From the NCBI RefSeq assembly GCF_002355655.1, contig NZ_AP017569.1, forward strand, positions 1,550,001-1,614,000: 64,000 bases of DNA. The letters run 5' to 3'. The DNA is from Halorubrum trapanicum. GTDB lineage: Archaea; Halobacteriota; Halobacteria; Halobacteriales; Haloferacaceae. Under the pieces are notes generated by a model, which saw only the letters and a list, made by a program, of their open reading frames with translations, had not been told where the DNA came from and ran no database searches. Positions 35,338-43,054 of this stretch are shown in pieces (within the stretch, counting starts at the first letter, position 1; every line of letters starts with the position of its first letter). The position numbers were made by a program, and so were the translations under genes.

Positions 35338-35876
35338 CAGGCGAGCGTCGAGGGAGAGTCAGTCCGCGGCGAGGAGAGTTCGAGGACGTCATCGTACAGC
35401 TGGAGGGCGTGCTTCACAAGCCCGAGTTCCGTGTTGATCGCCTCCCACGTGGCGATCGCGTTGCGACGCTCACGGAGTTCCGCGGCCGAGAACGCCTCGT
35501 CAGCGAGGCGTTCCCGGAACTCAGCGAGCGAATCGACGTCGTACTCCGTCGCCAGCTCTTCCTGTTCCTCCTTCAGTTCCGTGAGTCGACGCTCCAGTTC
35601 CTCACGCGAGTGGGCTTCGATCAGGTCCGTCACCTCGTCGAAGAGCATCCGCACGGGGTTCAGGTCGTAGGCTTTCGTCCCGTCGACGGTCGTCTCAGTC
35701 ACCCAGTCGTCGCTCTCCAGTCGACGAAGTTCGTCGTCGGCCGTCGCGCGTGAGACGTCCGCCCGGTCCGCGATCTCCTGTACCGGCGTCGGCTCGTCCA
35801 GCAGCTCCGCGACGTGCCGGACGCGCTCACGCCCGCTCATGGTCTCTCTCCACGGTTCGGACTCCGAGTCGCCCAT
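35337..35876 (-). CDS. Winged-HTH protein, probable antitoxin (DUF7342-like)
   Basis: At 179 residues. A DNA-binding region SGRERVRHVAELLDEPTPVQEIADRADVSRATADDELRRL (about 14-53) is followed by the wing WVTETTVDGTKAYDLN, then two long helices (LTDLIEAHSREELERRLTELKEEQEELATEY...) that look like a coiled coil, and a C-terminal helical region. It is the first gene of the pair with the TumE-like toxin and should autoregulate the promoter. GC is lower than in neighbouring genes. The ATG at 35876 is chosen over an extended frame because an AT-rich promoter lies just upstream. Confidence 0.72.
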   Translation of the reverse strand: MGDSESEPWRETMSGRERVRHVAELLDEPTPVQEIADRADVSRATADDELRRLESDDWVTETTVDGTKAYDLNPVRMLFDEVTDLIEAHSREELERRLTELKEEQEELATEYDVDSLAEFRERLADEAFSAAELRERRNAIATWEAINTELGLVKHALQLYDDVLELSSPRTDSPSTLA

Positions 35877-35902
35877 TCGACTTGACGTTGTACCGCTGAG
35901 CT

Positions 35903-35919
35903 CGAATAATTTTGTATAG
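35903..35919 (-). promoter_or_regulatory. AT-rich promoter of the HTH/TumE-like operon
   Basis: On the minus strand CTATACAAAATTATTCG lies 27-43 nt before the ATG at 35876; it is the most AT-rich spot of this region. Confidence 0.5.
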
Positions 35920-35971
35920 TTCAGATATTCAGACGGAACCGGTTCCGCGAACGCAGCGGTCGGAGCGGGCG

Positions 35972-36262
35972 CTAATTTGGCCCCAGCGGCGCCGCACACT
36001 CGCGACAGTAGCGAAATCCGGCCGCGTTTTCGGCGCCGCACTGCGGACAGGTCGACCGCGCCGCTCCGTCAGCCTCCGGGTCCGCCGGATCGCGGTCGTA
36101 AACGGGGTCCTTGGTGTAGCGTTCGAGCTCGCCCTCGCGTCGCTTCCGGCTGCGCTCGCGGGCCTCGCGGAAGATCCGGACGAGAGCTCGGGCCCCGACG
36201 CCGAGCGCGACGAGCAGCAGCGCGCCCGCCGCGACGAGGTAGGCCGTGCCGACGTCGAGCAT
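35972..36262 (-). CDS. Membrane protein with C-terminal zinc ribbon
   Basis: At 96 residues, a single membrane helix (about 8-27, YLVAAGALLLVALGVGARAL) is followed by a basic/charged helix (FREARERSRKRREGELERY) and a double-CxxC zinc ribbon: STCPQCGAENAAGFRYCREC. The ribbon should face the cytoplasm. This organisation is common in small haloarchaeal proteins of unknown role (possibly DUF7577). It shares no operon with the divergent or flanking genes. Confidence 0.7.
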   Translation of the reverse strand: MLDVGTAYLVAAGALLLVALGVGARALVRIFREARERSRKRREGELERYTKDPVYDRDPADPEADGAARSTCPQCGAENAAGFRYCRECAAPLGPN

Positions 36263-36351
36263 GGGTCGGCTACGGGCCGCAGCCGTAGATAATGTGGGAT
36301 GTCAGCACGGACCGCGACGGATCGGCCGGCGCTCGGGAGGAGGGCCGCGGC

Positions 36352-36519
36352 TCACTCGTCGCCGACGAAGACGGTCGCGAGGCGGTCGCCGCAGTGCGGA
36401 CAGTTCAGCGTCTGCCACGTGTCGGGGTCGAGGTCGCCGAACGGCTCCGACCGGCGGGCGTCCGCGACGGCGACGCTCGCGCCGCACGTCTCGCAGTCGT
36501 AGGTGTCGGCGTCGGTCAT
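36352..36519 (-). CDS. Small zinc-finger protein
   Basis: At 55 residues, with two CxxC pairs: YDCETCGASV near residue 8 and NCPHCGDRL near residue 40. It is cytoplasmic and probably binds one zinc. Its ATG overlaps the stop of the membrane protein gene upstream (ATGA), so it is translated from the same transcript. The function is unknown; such proteins are abundant in haloarchaea and several affect growth and motility. Confidence 0.72.
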   Translation of the reverse strand: MTDADTYDCETCGASVAVADARRSEPFGDLDPDTWQTLNCPHCGDRLATVFVGDE

Positions 36520-37085
36520 ACTTCGAGCGAGTACAGCGCGGTCGCCGCGAGGATGCCCGCGGTCTGTCCGGCGCCGACGAGCGCGATTCCCGCGACGGTT
36601 CCGGTCGGTGAGCCCGCGAGCGCGGCGACGACGGCGCCCGTGACCGAACACGCGGCGGCGACGTGGTGGACGACCGAGCGCGGGACCGCCGGGTCGCGCA
36701 GGCCCGTGTAGACGAACGCGGGCGCGGGCAGCAGCATCCAGCCGTAAAAGGCGACGGCGAGGAGCGCGTCGGCCGGGAGCGCGGCCGCGAGCGCGGTCCC
36801 GTCGCGCGCGAGGAACCCGGCGACGCCCGCGAGCGTGACCGGCGTGCCCGCGAGGATGGCCAGCTTCCACGCGCGCAGGACGCCCGTCGCCATGTCGCGC
36901 CACGAGGCCGCGACGAAGGCGACGAGCAGGGCGCTCATGACGACGTGGGCGACGAACAGCGCGTGCGAAGAGACGACGCCGAGGACGGCTCCCGCCGCAA
37001 CGGCCCACGCCGCCGGGACCAACAGCGCGGGACCGTTCTCGCGGAGCGTCAGGCCGGGGCCGCTCGCTCGATGCGCGTGAGACAC
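36516..37085 (-). CDS. Polytopic membrane protein of unknown function
   Basis: About 189 residues from GTG 37085, with six or so membrane helices (for example LLVPAAWAVAAGAVLGVVSS and TAGILAATALYSLEV). It contains HHVAAACSVTGAV and a hydrophobic pore-like arrangement but no transporter signature I recognise. The start is uncertain: an ATG at 37112 adds nine residues, but a TTTAT box (37111-37115 on the minus strand) overlaps that ATG and lies about 25 nt from the GTG, favouring the GTG. It is cotranscribed with the small zinc-finger gene. Confidence 0.6.
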   Translation of the reverse strand: MSHAHRASGPGLTLRENGPALLVPAAWAVAAGAVLGVVSSHALFVAHVVMSALLVAFVAASWRDMATGVLRAWKLAILAGTPVTLAGVAGFLARDGTALAAALPADALLAVAFYGWMLLPAPAFVYTGLRDPAVPRSVVHHVAAACSVTGAVVAALAGSPTGTVAGIALVGAGQTAGILAATALYSLEV

Positions 37086-37259
37086 ACGCCTCGCTTTCGC
37101 GGCCGGAGACATAAACGTCGGCGTCGGACTGGGCGGCAGAGAACTCGACGGATCGGCCAAGCCCTCGATACAAGTCCGTCGTACGGCCAGTTATCGTCAG
37201 TAGAACTCGAGTTTTCGAAGACAAACGTTCGGAGAGAGACGTGGTAACTGTACACTCGC

Positions 37260-37269
37260 AATTCTTATG
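37260..37269 (+). promoter_or_regulatory. TATA box for the cold-shock gene
   Basis: AATTCTTATG lies 28-37 nt upstream of the ATG at 37297. Confidence 0.5.
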
Positions 37270-37296
37270 CCCGACCGGGCTCTGCCTTTAGTCGCA

Positions 37297-37491
37297 ATGG
37301 CGACCGGAAAGGTTGATTTCTTCAACGACACTGGCGGCTACGGATTTATCGAGACTGACGACGCGGACGACGACGTGTTCTTCCACATGGAAGACGTCGG
37401 CGGCCCGGACCTCGAAGAGGGCCAGGAGCTCGAGTTCGACATCGAGTCCTCCGAGAAGGGCCCCCGCGCGACCAACGTCGTTCGGCAGTAA
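37297..37491 (+). CDS. cspA: Cold-shock domain protein
   Basis: At 64 residues, a single OB-fold. RNP-1-like GGYGFIET (about 13-20) and RNP-2-like DVFFHMED (about 26-33) mark the nucleic-acid surface. It starts MATGKVDFFNDTGGYG, close to bacterial CspA but more acidic, as expected in haloarchaea. It probably binds single-stranded RNA or DNA as a chaperone. Haloarchaea have several such genes with varied temperature response. It is monocistronic. Confidence 0.94.
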   Translation: MATGKVDFFNDTGGYGFIETDDADDDVFFHMEDVGGPDLEEGQELEFDIESSEKGPRATNVVRQ

Positions 37492-37674
37492 GCCGATCCG
37501 AGAAGGTGGGTCGGTCGGCTGACGCCGAACGCGACTCTGACACACGGTACCAAGCGTTCTCGTCCGCGTCGCGGGCTCACGTCCGCCGCGGCCGTATTTT
37601 ATTCCCGACCAGCGCACCGCTCGTCGCGCGTGCGCCGTCGGGCTTCGAACGTCAACGCGAGCGACCGCGCTCGC

Positions 37675-37989
37675 TCAGATATGCTGGCCGAAGAGCCCGC
37701 GGCCCTTCGTCACCTCGACGTCGCCCTCGACCTTCGTCTGACAGGCGAGGCGGACGTCGTGGCTCGGGTGGTGCGGCGGGAGCCAGAGGCGGGCGCGCTC
37801 CTTCTTGCTCGGCTCGCTCACCTCGCCGTCGACCTGGACCGCACAGGAGCCGCACGAGCCGGCGCCGCGGCAGTTGAGCTGCTCCATCTTGCCGTTGTAG
37901 ACGGAGAGACCGGCCTCCTTGAGCACGTCGCGCAGGTTGGCGCCCTCCTCGCACTCGATTTCCTCGCCCTTGTAGGATACGGTAGGCAT
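37675..37989 (-). CDS. [2Fe-2S] ferredoxin
   Basis: At 104 residues it is a plant-type ferredoxin fold. Cluster ligands are in CRGAGSCGSCAVQV (three Cys at about 40, 46, 49) and LACQTKV (about 83). The N-terminus MPTVSYKGEEIECEEGANLRD matches the family. It transfers electrons in the cytoplasm; the partner is unknown. Upstream in-frame residues from 38019 are unlikely. Halophilic adaptation is seen as extra acidic residues, but the classical acidic insertion of halobacterial ferredoxin is lacking. Confidence 0.9.
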   Translation of the reverse strand: MPTVSYKGEEIECEEGANLRDVLKEAGLSVYNGKMEQLNCRGAGSCGSCAVQVDGEVSEPSKKERARLWLPPHHPSHDVRLACQTKVEGDVEVTKGRGLFGQHI

Positions 37990-38148
37990 GTGAGTACACG
38001 GTACGCGAGCGATCCACAAAGAGTCTGTGTCCGCGGCGCGCGCGGCGGAATCGGGCGCGGAGACGGCGTCGTCCCGCGATACCGGTCGTGTGCCGAGCGT
38101 CGGACGCCGACGGGGCGTTTTTTACCCTCGGCACCGCAGGGTGGCACA

Positions 38149-39276
38149 ATGGGACTCAGGTGTCTGCTCGGACACGACTTCGGCGAACCCGAACTCCGGC
38201 GGGAGCGCGAGGAGGACGGCGACGAGGTCGTCACGACCGTCAAGGAGGTGAAGACCTGCGCTCGCTGCGGCGAGACGCAGATCGTCAGCGAAAACACCGA
38301 GGTGACGACGATGGAGCAGCTCGCAGACGAGGCCGCCGCGAACGCGGCCGGCGAGAGCGACGCGGGCGCGGCCGCGACGCCGGAAGGCGGCAGCGGTCCG
38401 AGCCCCGCCGAGGGGACGACGCCGGACGCGGCGTCGGGGACCGTCGACGCGGACGACGCGGGGACCGGCGCCGGCGGACTGACGCTCGACGAAGAGCCCG
38501 GGGCGGGGAGCGACGACGCCGTGATCCTCGACGACGGAGCCGACGACGAGGGGACCGAAGCCGCCGACGGGGAGGCGTCCCCGGAAGCGGGCGACGCGCC
38601 GGCGGACGCGTCGGAACCCCCCGACGCCGCGGGGGCGTCTGACGCTTCGGGCGGTCCGGACCCGGCGGACGAGGACGCGGAGCTGTTGGACGCGGGCGAG
38701 GAGTCGGCGTCGGCTTCGTCCGCCTCCGCCGCGTCATCCACGACGGACGCCGCGCCGGAATCGGTGTCGAGCGACGAGACCGACGCGGAGAGCGACGACG
38801 GCGTGATCCTCGACGAGGAGGAGGAGGAATCGGGCGACGACAGGGAGCGGGGCGCGTGGCCGTCCGTCGACGAGGACGACGGCGACGCCGACGGCGCGAC
38901 CGCCTGGCCCGACCACGGCGGCGAGGACGAGGGGTTCAGCGCGGAGGTCGGCGAGGGCGGCGACGCGGGCGTCGAGTTCGGCGGCGGGCTCACCCCGGAG
39001 GCCGCTGAGGAGCCGGCGGCCGAGGACGGGGAGGAGACGGAGTACGTCGAGGCCCCCGACGACGCGGAGAGCGTCGCGTTCGACGCCGGCGACGGGGGCG
39101 AGACGGGCATCACCCGCGGCGAGAGCCCCGAGCTGGAGACGATAGGAGACGACGGGCCGACGGAGTACTACTGCCCCGAGTGCGGGATGGTCCGGGCCGC
39201 GGACGGGAGTTCGATGCGCGCTGGCGACATCTGTCCGGAGTGCAAGCGCGGGTACGTCGACGAGCGGCCTCAGTAG
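38149..39276 (+). CDS. Zinc-ribbon protein with very long acidic linker (DUF7093-like)
   Basis: At 375 residues. An N-terminal domain (MGLRCLLGHDFGEPELRRER...VKEVKTCARCGETQIVSENTEV, about 1-50) holds a CARC pair; a C-terminal ribbon YYCPECGMVRAADGSS...GDICPECKRGYV ends the protein. Between them about 270 residues are Asp/Glu/Ala/Gly/Ser-rich with recurring short motifs such as DDGVILDEEE and AVILDDGADDE, which look like repeated linear elements. The linker is predicted disordered. It probably links two zinc modules, for instance to nucleic acid or the transcription machinery; this is inferred. I recall the N-terminus as DUF7093. Confidence 0.72.
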   Translation: MGLRCLLGHDFGEPELRREREEDGDEVVTTVKEVKTCARCGETQIVSENTEVTTMEQLADEAAANAAGESDAGAAATPEGGSGPSPAEGTTPDAASGTVDADDAGTGAGGLTLDEEPGAGSDDAVILDDGADDEGTEAADGEASPEAGDAPADASEPPDAAGASDASGGPDPADEDAELLDAGEESASASSASAASSTTDAAPESVSSDETDAESDDGVILDEEEEESGDDRERGAWPSVDEDDGDADGATAWPDHGGEDEGFSAEVGEGGDAGVEFGGGLTPEAAEEPAAEDGEETEYVEAPDDAESVAFDAGDGGETGITRGESPELETIGDDGPTEYYCPECGMVRAADGSSMRAGDICPECKRGYVDERPQ

Positions 39277-39366
39277 ACGGACGGAAAAGAGCGCCGCGTC
39301 GGCGGTCGAACCCGCCGAGCGGCCGTGACGAAACTGGTTTACGCCGGCCTGTCGAACGGTCGCGGC

Positions 39367-39750
39367 ATGAAGGAGTACAAGATGCGCCGCGGCGAGCATC
39401 TGGACGATCGCATGCCGGACCTGAAGGGCTCTATCGAGGAGTACTTCGGCGAGGTCACCGACACCGAGGAGTGGCAGGGCCACGAACTGTACGTCGTCGA
39501 GGACCCCGAGAACCCGGTGTTCGATCGGATCGTCGCGGGCGCCGCCGAGTACGGGAGCAAGAAGGACAAGCTGGCGGTCCACTTCGAGGAGCGGCCCGCC
39601 GAGGACGTCATCGCCGAGGGGAACGCCGAAGCCGCCGCGGACGCCGTCGACGCGAAAAACGAGTTCCTCCTTGAGGCGACCGGCCGCGACGCGAAGTCCC
39701 GCCGCGACTCGCTGAAGCGCGAAGTCGAAGACGACGCGCCCGACTACTGA
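39367..39750 (+). CDS. DUF5611-like conserved protein
   Basis: At 127 residues. It begins MKEYKMRRGEHLDDRMPDLKGSIEEYFG, and GHELYVVEDPENPVFDRIVAGAAEYGSKKDKLAVHFEERPAEDVIAEG follows, which fits the archaeal DUF5611 family from memory. The C-terminal third is charged and helical (DAKSRRDSLKREVEDDAPDY). The role is unknown. The start at 39367 is preferred over 39325 because the family begins at MKEYKM. It sits alone between the zinc-ribbon gene and the usp gene. Confidence 0.75.
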   Translation: MKEYKMRRGEHLDDRMPDLKGSIEEYFGEVTDTEEWQGHELYVVEDPENPVFDRIVAGAAEYGSKKDKLAVHFEERPAEDVIAEGNAEAAADAVDAKNEFLLEATGRDAKSRRDSLKREVEDDAPDY

Positions 39751-39907
39751 TCGGGTTCCCCCGCAGTCGTCGCCGCCATTCTCTGGTCGAGAGCCGTTCG
39801 AGAGGCCCGTAGCGCCCCGCTCGTCCGACCGGAACCGGTCGAGGACGTCGTCTCGCGGCCGAAACTGTCTCGCTGGCGGGAGAGTGTCAGGATCGATCGC
39901 ATAAAAG

Positions 39908-39927
39908 TTAATTCAGAACTGAGTTAA
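39908..39927. promoter_or_regulatory. Inverted repeat upstream of usp, candidate operator
   Basis: TTAATTCAG-AA-CTGAGTTAA is a 9-bp inverted repeat with one mismatch, ending 42 nt before the usp ATG and just upstream of the TATA-like TCTTAAACC (39939-39947). Its place next to the BRE/TATA suits a regulator site. Confidence 0.45.
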
Positions 39928-39968
39928 AACTCCGACAGTCTTAAACCGACAGGGCGCGAAGAGGAGGT

Positions 39969-40427
39969 ATGAGCATAGAAACGATTGTTCTGGCGGTCGG
40001 CAGCGAAGACGAGAAACGCACCGAGCGGCTCGCGAACGAGATCATCGCGCTCGCGGGGCCGGCTGACGCCGAGGTCGTGTTGACCCACGTGTTCGACGAG
40101 GAGGAGTTCGACGAGACCCGCACGAAGCTGGGCTTCGACCCGGATAGCGAGAACTCGACGCCCGACGACGTCGCGGAGCGACACCGGACCACCCGAGACC
40201 TCTCGAAGGCGCTGTCGGCGGCCGGCGTGCGCCACTCGGTCCGCGGCGCGGTCGGCGACCTCGCGGACGAGGTCGTCGAGACCGCAGAGGGGCTCGAGGC
40301 CGACCGCGTCGTCGTCGGCGGCCGGCGGCGCTCGCCGACCGGGAAGGCCGTCTTCGGCAGCGCGGCACAGGAGGTCATGCTCTCGGCGCCGTGTCCGGTG
40401 ACGTTCGTCCGCGAGACGGCGTCGTAA
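39969..40427 (+). CDS. Universal stress protein family protein
   Basis: At 152 residues, an UspA fold. It starts SIETIVLAVGSEDEKRTERLA and ends with the ATP-binding loop VVVGGRRRSPTGKAVFGSAA followed by APCPVTFVR, which matches the G-2x-G-9x-G(S/T) pattern, so it should bind ATP. USPs respond to stress or starvation and often act as regulators by binding partners. The upstream inverted repeat and AT-rich promoter suggest regulated expression. Haloarchaea carry many paralogues. Confidence 0.92.
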   Translation: MSIETIVLAVGSEDEKRTERLANEIIALAGPADAEVVLTHVFDEEEFDETRTKLGFDPDSENSTPDDVAERHRTTRDLSKALSAAGVRHSVRGAVGDLADEVVETAEGLEADRVVVGGRRRSPTGKAVFGSAAQEVMLSAPCPVTFVRETAS

Positions 40428-40517
40428 CGCGGTTTCGCGGAAACGGCTCGGTTCTTTTCCCTCGCTCGACCGCCCGAAGCGTCCCGCTTAAGTGAGACGG
40501 GTCCGCGCTTACACCCG

Positions 40518-41495
40518 ATGTACTACGTGGGCGTCGATCTCGGGGCGACGAACGTCCGGGCGGTCGTCGGCGACGAGACCGCGGCGGTCCTCGGCTCCGC
40601 GTCGCGAGGCACCCCGCGGGGACCGAACGGCATCGCCGTCACGGAGGCCGTCCTGGAAGTGGTTCGTGGGGCCTGTACCGACGCGGGAATCGCGCCGAGC
40701 GAGGCGGTCGCGGCCGGGATCGGCTCGATCGGCCCGCTCGACCTCGCGGAGGGAGTGGTCCAGGGGCCAGCGAACCTCCCGGACACCGTCGAGCGCATCC
40801 CGCTCGTCGGGCCGGTCGGGCGACTGCTCGACACCGACGAGGTGTACCTCCACAACGACACGATCGCGGGCGTCATCGGCGAGCGGTTCCACTCCGAACG
40901 CAACCCCGACGACATGGTGTACCTCACCATCTCCTCGGGGATCGGCGCGGGCGTCGCCGTCGACGGCAACGTGCTCTCGGGGTGGGACGGCAACGCCGGC
41001 GAGGTCGGCCACATGACCGTCGACCCGCACGGGTTCATGACCTGCGGCTGCGGGCTCGACGGCCACTGGGAGGGGTACTGCTCCGGCAACAACATCCCGA
41101 AGTACGCCCGCGAGCTGTACGAGGAGGACCCGATCGAGACGAGCCTCCCGATCGAGGACCCCGACTTCTCCGCGGTCGACGTGTTCGAGGCCGCGGGCGA
41201 GGACACTTTCGCCGACCACGTGATCGATCAGGTCGCCCACTGGAACGCCATGGGGATCGCTAACGTCATTCACGCGTACGCGCCGCTCGTCGTGAGCGTC
41301 GGCGGCGCGGTCGCGCTCAACAACCCCGACCGGATACTCGATCCCATCCGCGAGAAGCTCCCGGAGATGGTGTTCATCAACGTCCCGGAGGTGCGGCTCA
41401 CCGACCTCGGCGACGACGTCGTGGTGAAAGGCGCCCTCGCGAGCGCGCTGACTGGCGGCACCGGCGACCGCTCGCGGGTCGAAAAGGCGCCCTGA
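40518..41495 (+). CDS. ROK family sugar kinase (probable glucokinase)
   Basis: At 325 residues. The phosphate-1 motif DLGATNVRAVVGD (about 7-19), the phosphate-2 region SSGIGAGVAVDGNVLSGWDG and the zinc-site block EVGHMTVDPHGF...CGCGLDGHWEGY are visible; the usual CGCxGCxE reads CGCGLDGHWE, with His in place of the second Cys pair member. The C-terminal VVVSVGGAVALN is the adenosine motif. It phosphorylates hexoses, most likely glucose, with ATP. A TATA-like GCTTAAGTG lies 24-32 nt before the ATG. Its substrate is inferred from the closest family (glucokinase), not shown. Confidence 0.85.
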   Translation: MYYVGVDLGATNVRAVVGDETAAVLGSASRGTPRGPNGIAVTEAVLEVVRGACTDAGIAPSEAVAAGIGSIGPLDLAEGVVQGPANLPDTVERIPLVGPVGRLLDTDEVYLHNDTIAGVIGERFHSERNPDDMVYLTISSGIGAGVAVDGNVLSGWDGNAGEVGHMTVDPHGFMTCGCGLDGHWEGYCSGNNIPKYARELYEEDPIETSLPIEDPDFSAVDVFEAAGEDTFADHVIDQVAHWNAMGIANVIHAYAPLVVSVGGAVALNNPDRILDPIREKLPEMVFINVPEVRLTDLGDDVVVKGALASALTGGTGDRSRVEKAP

Positions 41496-41528
41496 CGGCG
41501 GAAGGCGGAAACGAGGCCGGTTTCGCCC

Positions 41529-42539
41529 TTACTGTTCGAACTCGTCGAGCTCCGGTTCGACGTCCTCGCCCACCTCGTCGCGCGTGTCGAGGTACGCGTC
41601 GCGGTACCGCCAGATCTTCCGGAGGAGGACGTACCCGAACGCGCCCTGGAAGACCACGACGAAGCCGAACAGCGCGACGACCTGCGGGAGGCCGAGCAGC
41701 TGCGAGGCGACGCCCGTCACCGGGCCGACGAGCGTGTTGTACAGCGCGTGGATCGCCGCCGCGAGGACGAGCCCCTTGACGATGATGGGGCCGCGGTTCC
41801 CGGGGTTGAACTTCGCGAGCCCGAGGTAGTAGCCCGCGAACGCCGAGTAGACGACGTGGCCGGGGCCCGCGAGCGCCCGGAGCGCGGCGATGCCGTCGCC
41901 GGCGCCGAGCGCCGCGATCCCGACCGTCAGCTCCGCCATGTCGACGTTCTGGGCGATGTACACGAAGTTCTCGATGACGACGAATCCGAGCCCCGCGATG
42001 GCGCCGTAGACGGCGCCGTCGATGACGGCGTCGAACCGGGCGTCGGTGTACGCGTACAGCCGCACCGCGAGCAGCTTCACCGACTCCTCTATCGGGCCGA
42101 CGACGACGAAGAAGAACACGACGAGCCCGAGGAAGCCGAACGGCCGGAAGTACGGCTGGAGCACGCTGTTCAGGACCGCCGCGAACGTCGCGGTGAGGAT
42201 CGAAAGCAGGAACGTCGCCACGAGGAGCGACAGCGGCTCGGCGGTCGTGACGTCCGAGACGTACACGTAGGCGGCGAGGCCGAGCGCGGGGACGGCGGAG
42301 AGCCCGAGGAGGATCGCGATGGCCGGGTCGAAGACGAGCCCCAGCCCGAACGAGCCGACGATCGCGAGGAGTCCGACGAAGGCGACGAAGACGACCAGCG
42401 CCTTCGCCGAGCGAGTAATGAACCAGTGTAACGCGACCGACAGCCCGTCGAGGGAGGTCCGTTCCTCCCAGGTCGCGACGTCGTAGAGGTCGCGGTCGTC
42501 GTCGGCCCGGGACGCGATCGGGTCCTCGTCGGATGGCAT
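41529..42539 (-). CDS. PrsW-family intramembrane metalloprotease
   Basis: At 336 residues, with about nine membrane helices. The Glu-Glu motif GPIEESVK (about 152) and the two His sites GHVVYSAFAGYYLG (about 229) and AIHALYNTLVGP (about 264) are the family's catalytic elements, shared with CAAX-type proteases. PrsW cleaves anti-sigma factors in Bacillus; archaeal homologues have unknown substrates. The cytoplasmic N-terminus is acidic. An upstream in-frame extension beyond 42539 lacks family similarity, so the ATG at 42539 is used. The gene is convergent with the ROK gene. Confidence 0.87.
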   Translation of the reverse strand: MPSDEDPIASRADDDRDLYDVATWEERTSLDGLSVALHWFITRSAKALVVFVAFVGLLAIVGSFGLGLVFDPAIAILLGLSAVPALGLAAYVYVSDVTTAEPLSLLVATFLLSILTATFAAVLNSVLQPYFRPFGFLGLVVFFFVVVGPIEESVKLLAVRLYAYTDARFDAVIDGAVYGAIAGLGFVVIENFVYIAQNVDMAELTVGIAALGAGDGIAALRALAGPGHVVYSAFAGYYLGLAKFNPGNRGPIIVKGLVLAAAIHALYNTLVGPVTGVASQLLGLPQVVALFGFVVVFQGAFGYVLLRKIWRYRDAYLDTRDEVGEDVEPELDEFEQ

Positions 42540-42659
42540 GGCTCCCGTTTGCCACCCGGGTGACTTAATTACTGGGCGGCACCCGAGCGGCGTCCGGCGA
42601 TGAGCGGGCGGAAGCGGCGCAGCCGACAGCGTTGAAACGGCGGCGCCCGAAGGCGGGGT

Positions 42660-43052
42660 ATGCACTTCGATCCACGGGTCCAGCGCGCCCTCCGAGAGGC
42701 CGGGCTGGACGCGGACGCCGTCGCCGACGCCTCGGACCGCGTCGCCGAGCTCGTCGCCCGCGACGCCGACCGACTCCGAGCGTTCTTCGACGCGGACGCA
42801 GCCTACTACTCCGACATGGAGATGGCCCACAGCGCGTCCGAGACGCAGGAACACGCGACCGCCGACGTCGACCTGTTCACTCACGGGAGCGACCTCCGCG
42901 GCTACCTCTCGCTCGACGGGTGGGGCGTCCCGGTCGAGGGCGGACGAGTCCTCCGCGAGGGCGACGGCGGCGACCCCGTCGTCGTCGAGCTCTCGCTCGG
43001 CGACACGGTGAACGACCGGGTGCGGTTCGCGCGCGAGCGCGAGGAGCTCTGA
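42660..43052 (+). CDS. Conserved haloarchaeal protein (DUF7532-like)
   Basis: At 130 residues. It begins MHFDPRVQRALREAGLDADAVADASDRVAELVARDADRLRAFF, which is all-helical, then YYSDMEMAHSASETQEHATADVDLFTHGSDLRGYLSLDGWGVPVEGG, and a C-terminal strand region. From memory this fits DUF7532. It has no metal site or membrane segment. It lies 2 bp upstream of the FAU-1 gene on the same strand and is probably cotranscribed, which hints at RNA metabolism, but this is an inference. Confidence 0.75.
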   Translation: MHFDPRVQRALREAGLDADAVADASDRVAELVARDADRLRAFFDADAAYYSDMEMAHSASETQEHATADVDLFTHGSDLRGYLSLDGWGVPVEGGRVLREGDGGDPVVVELSLGDTVNDRVRFAREREEL

Positions 43053-43054
43053 GA

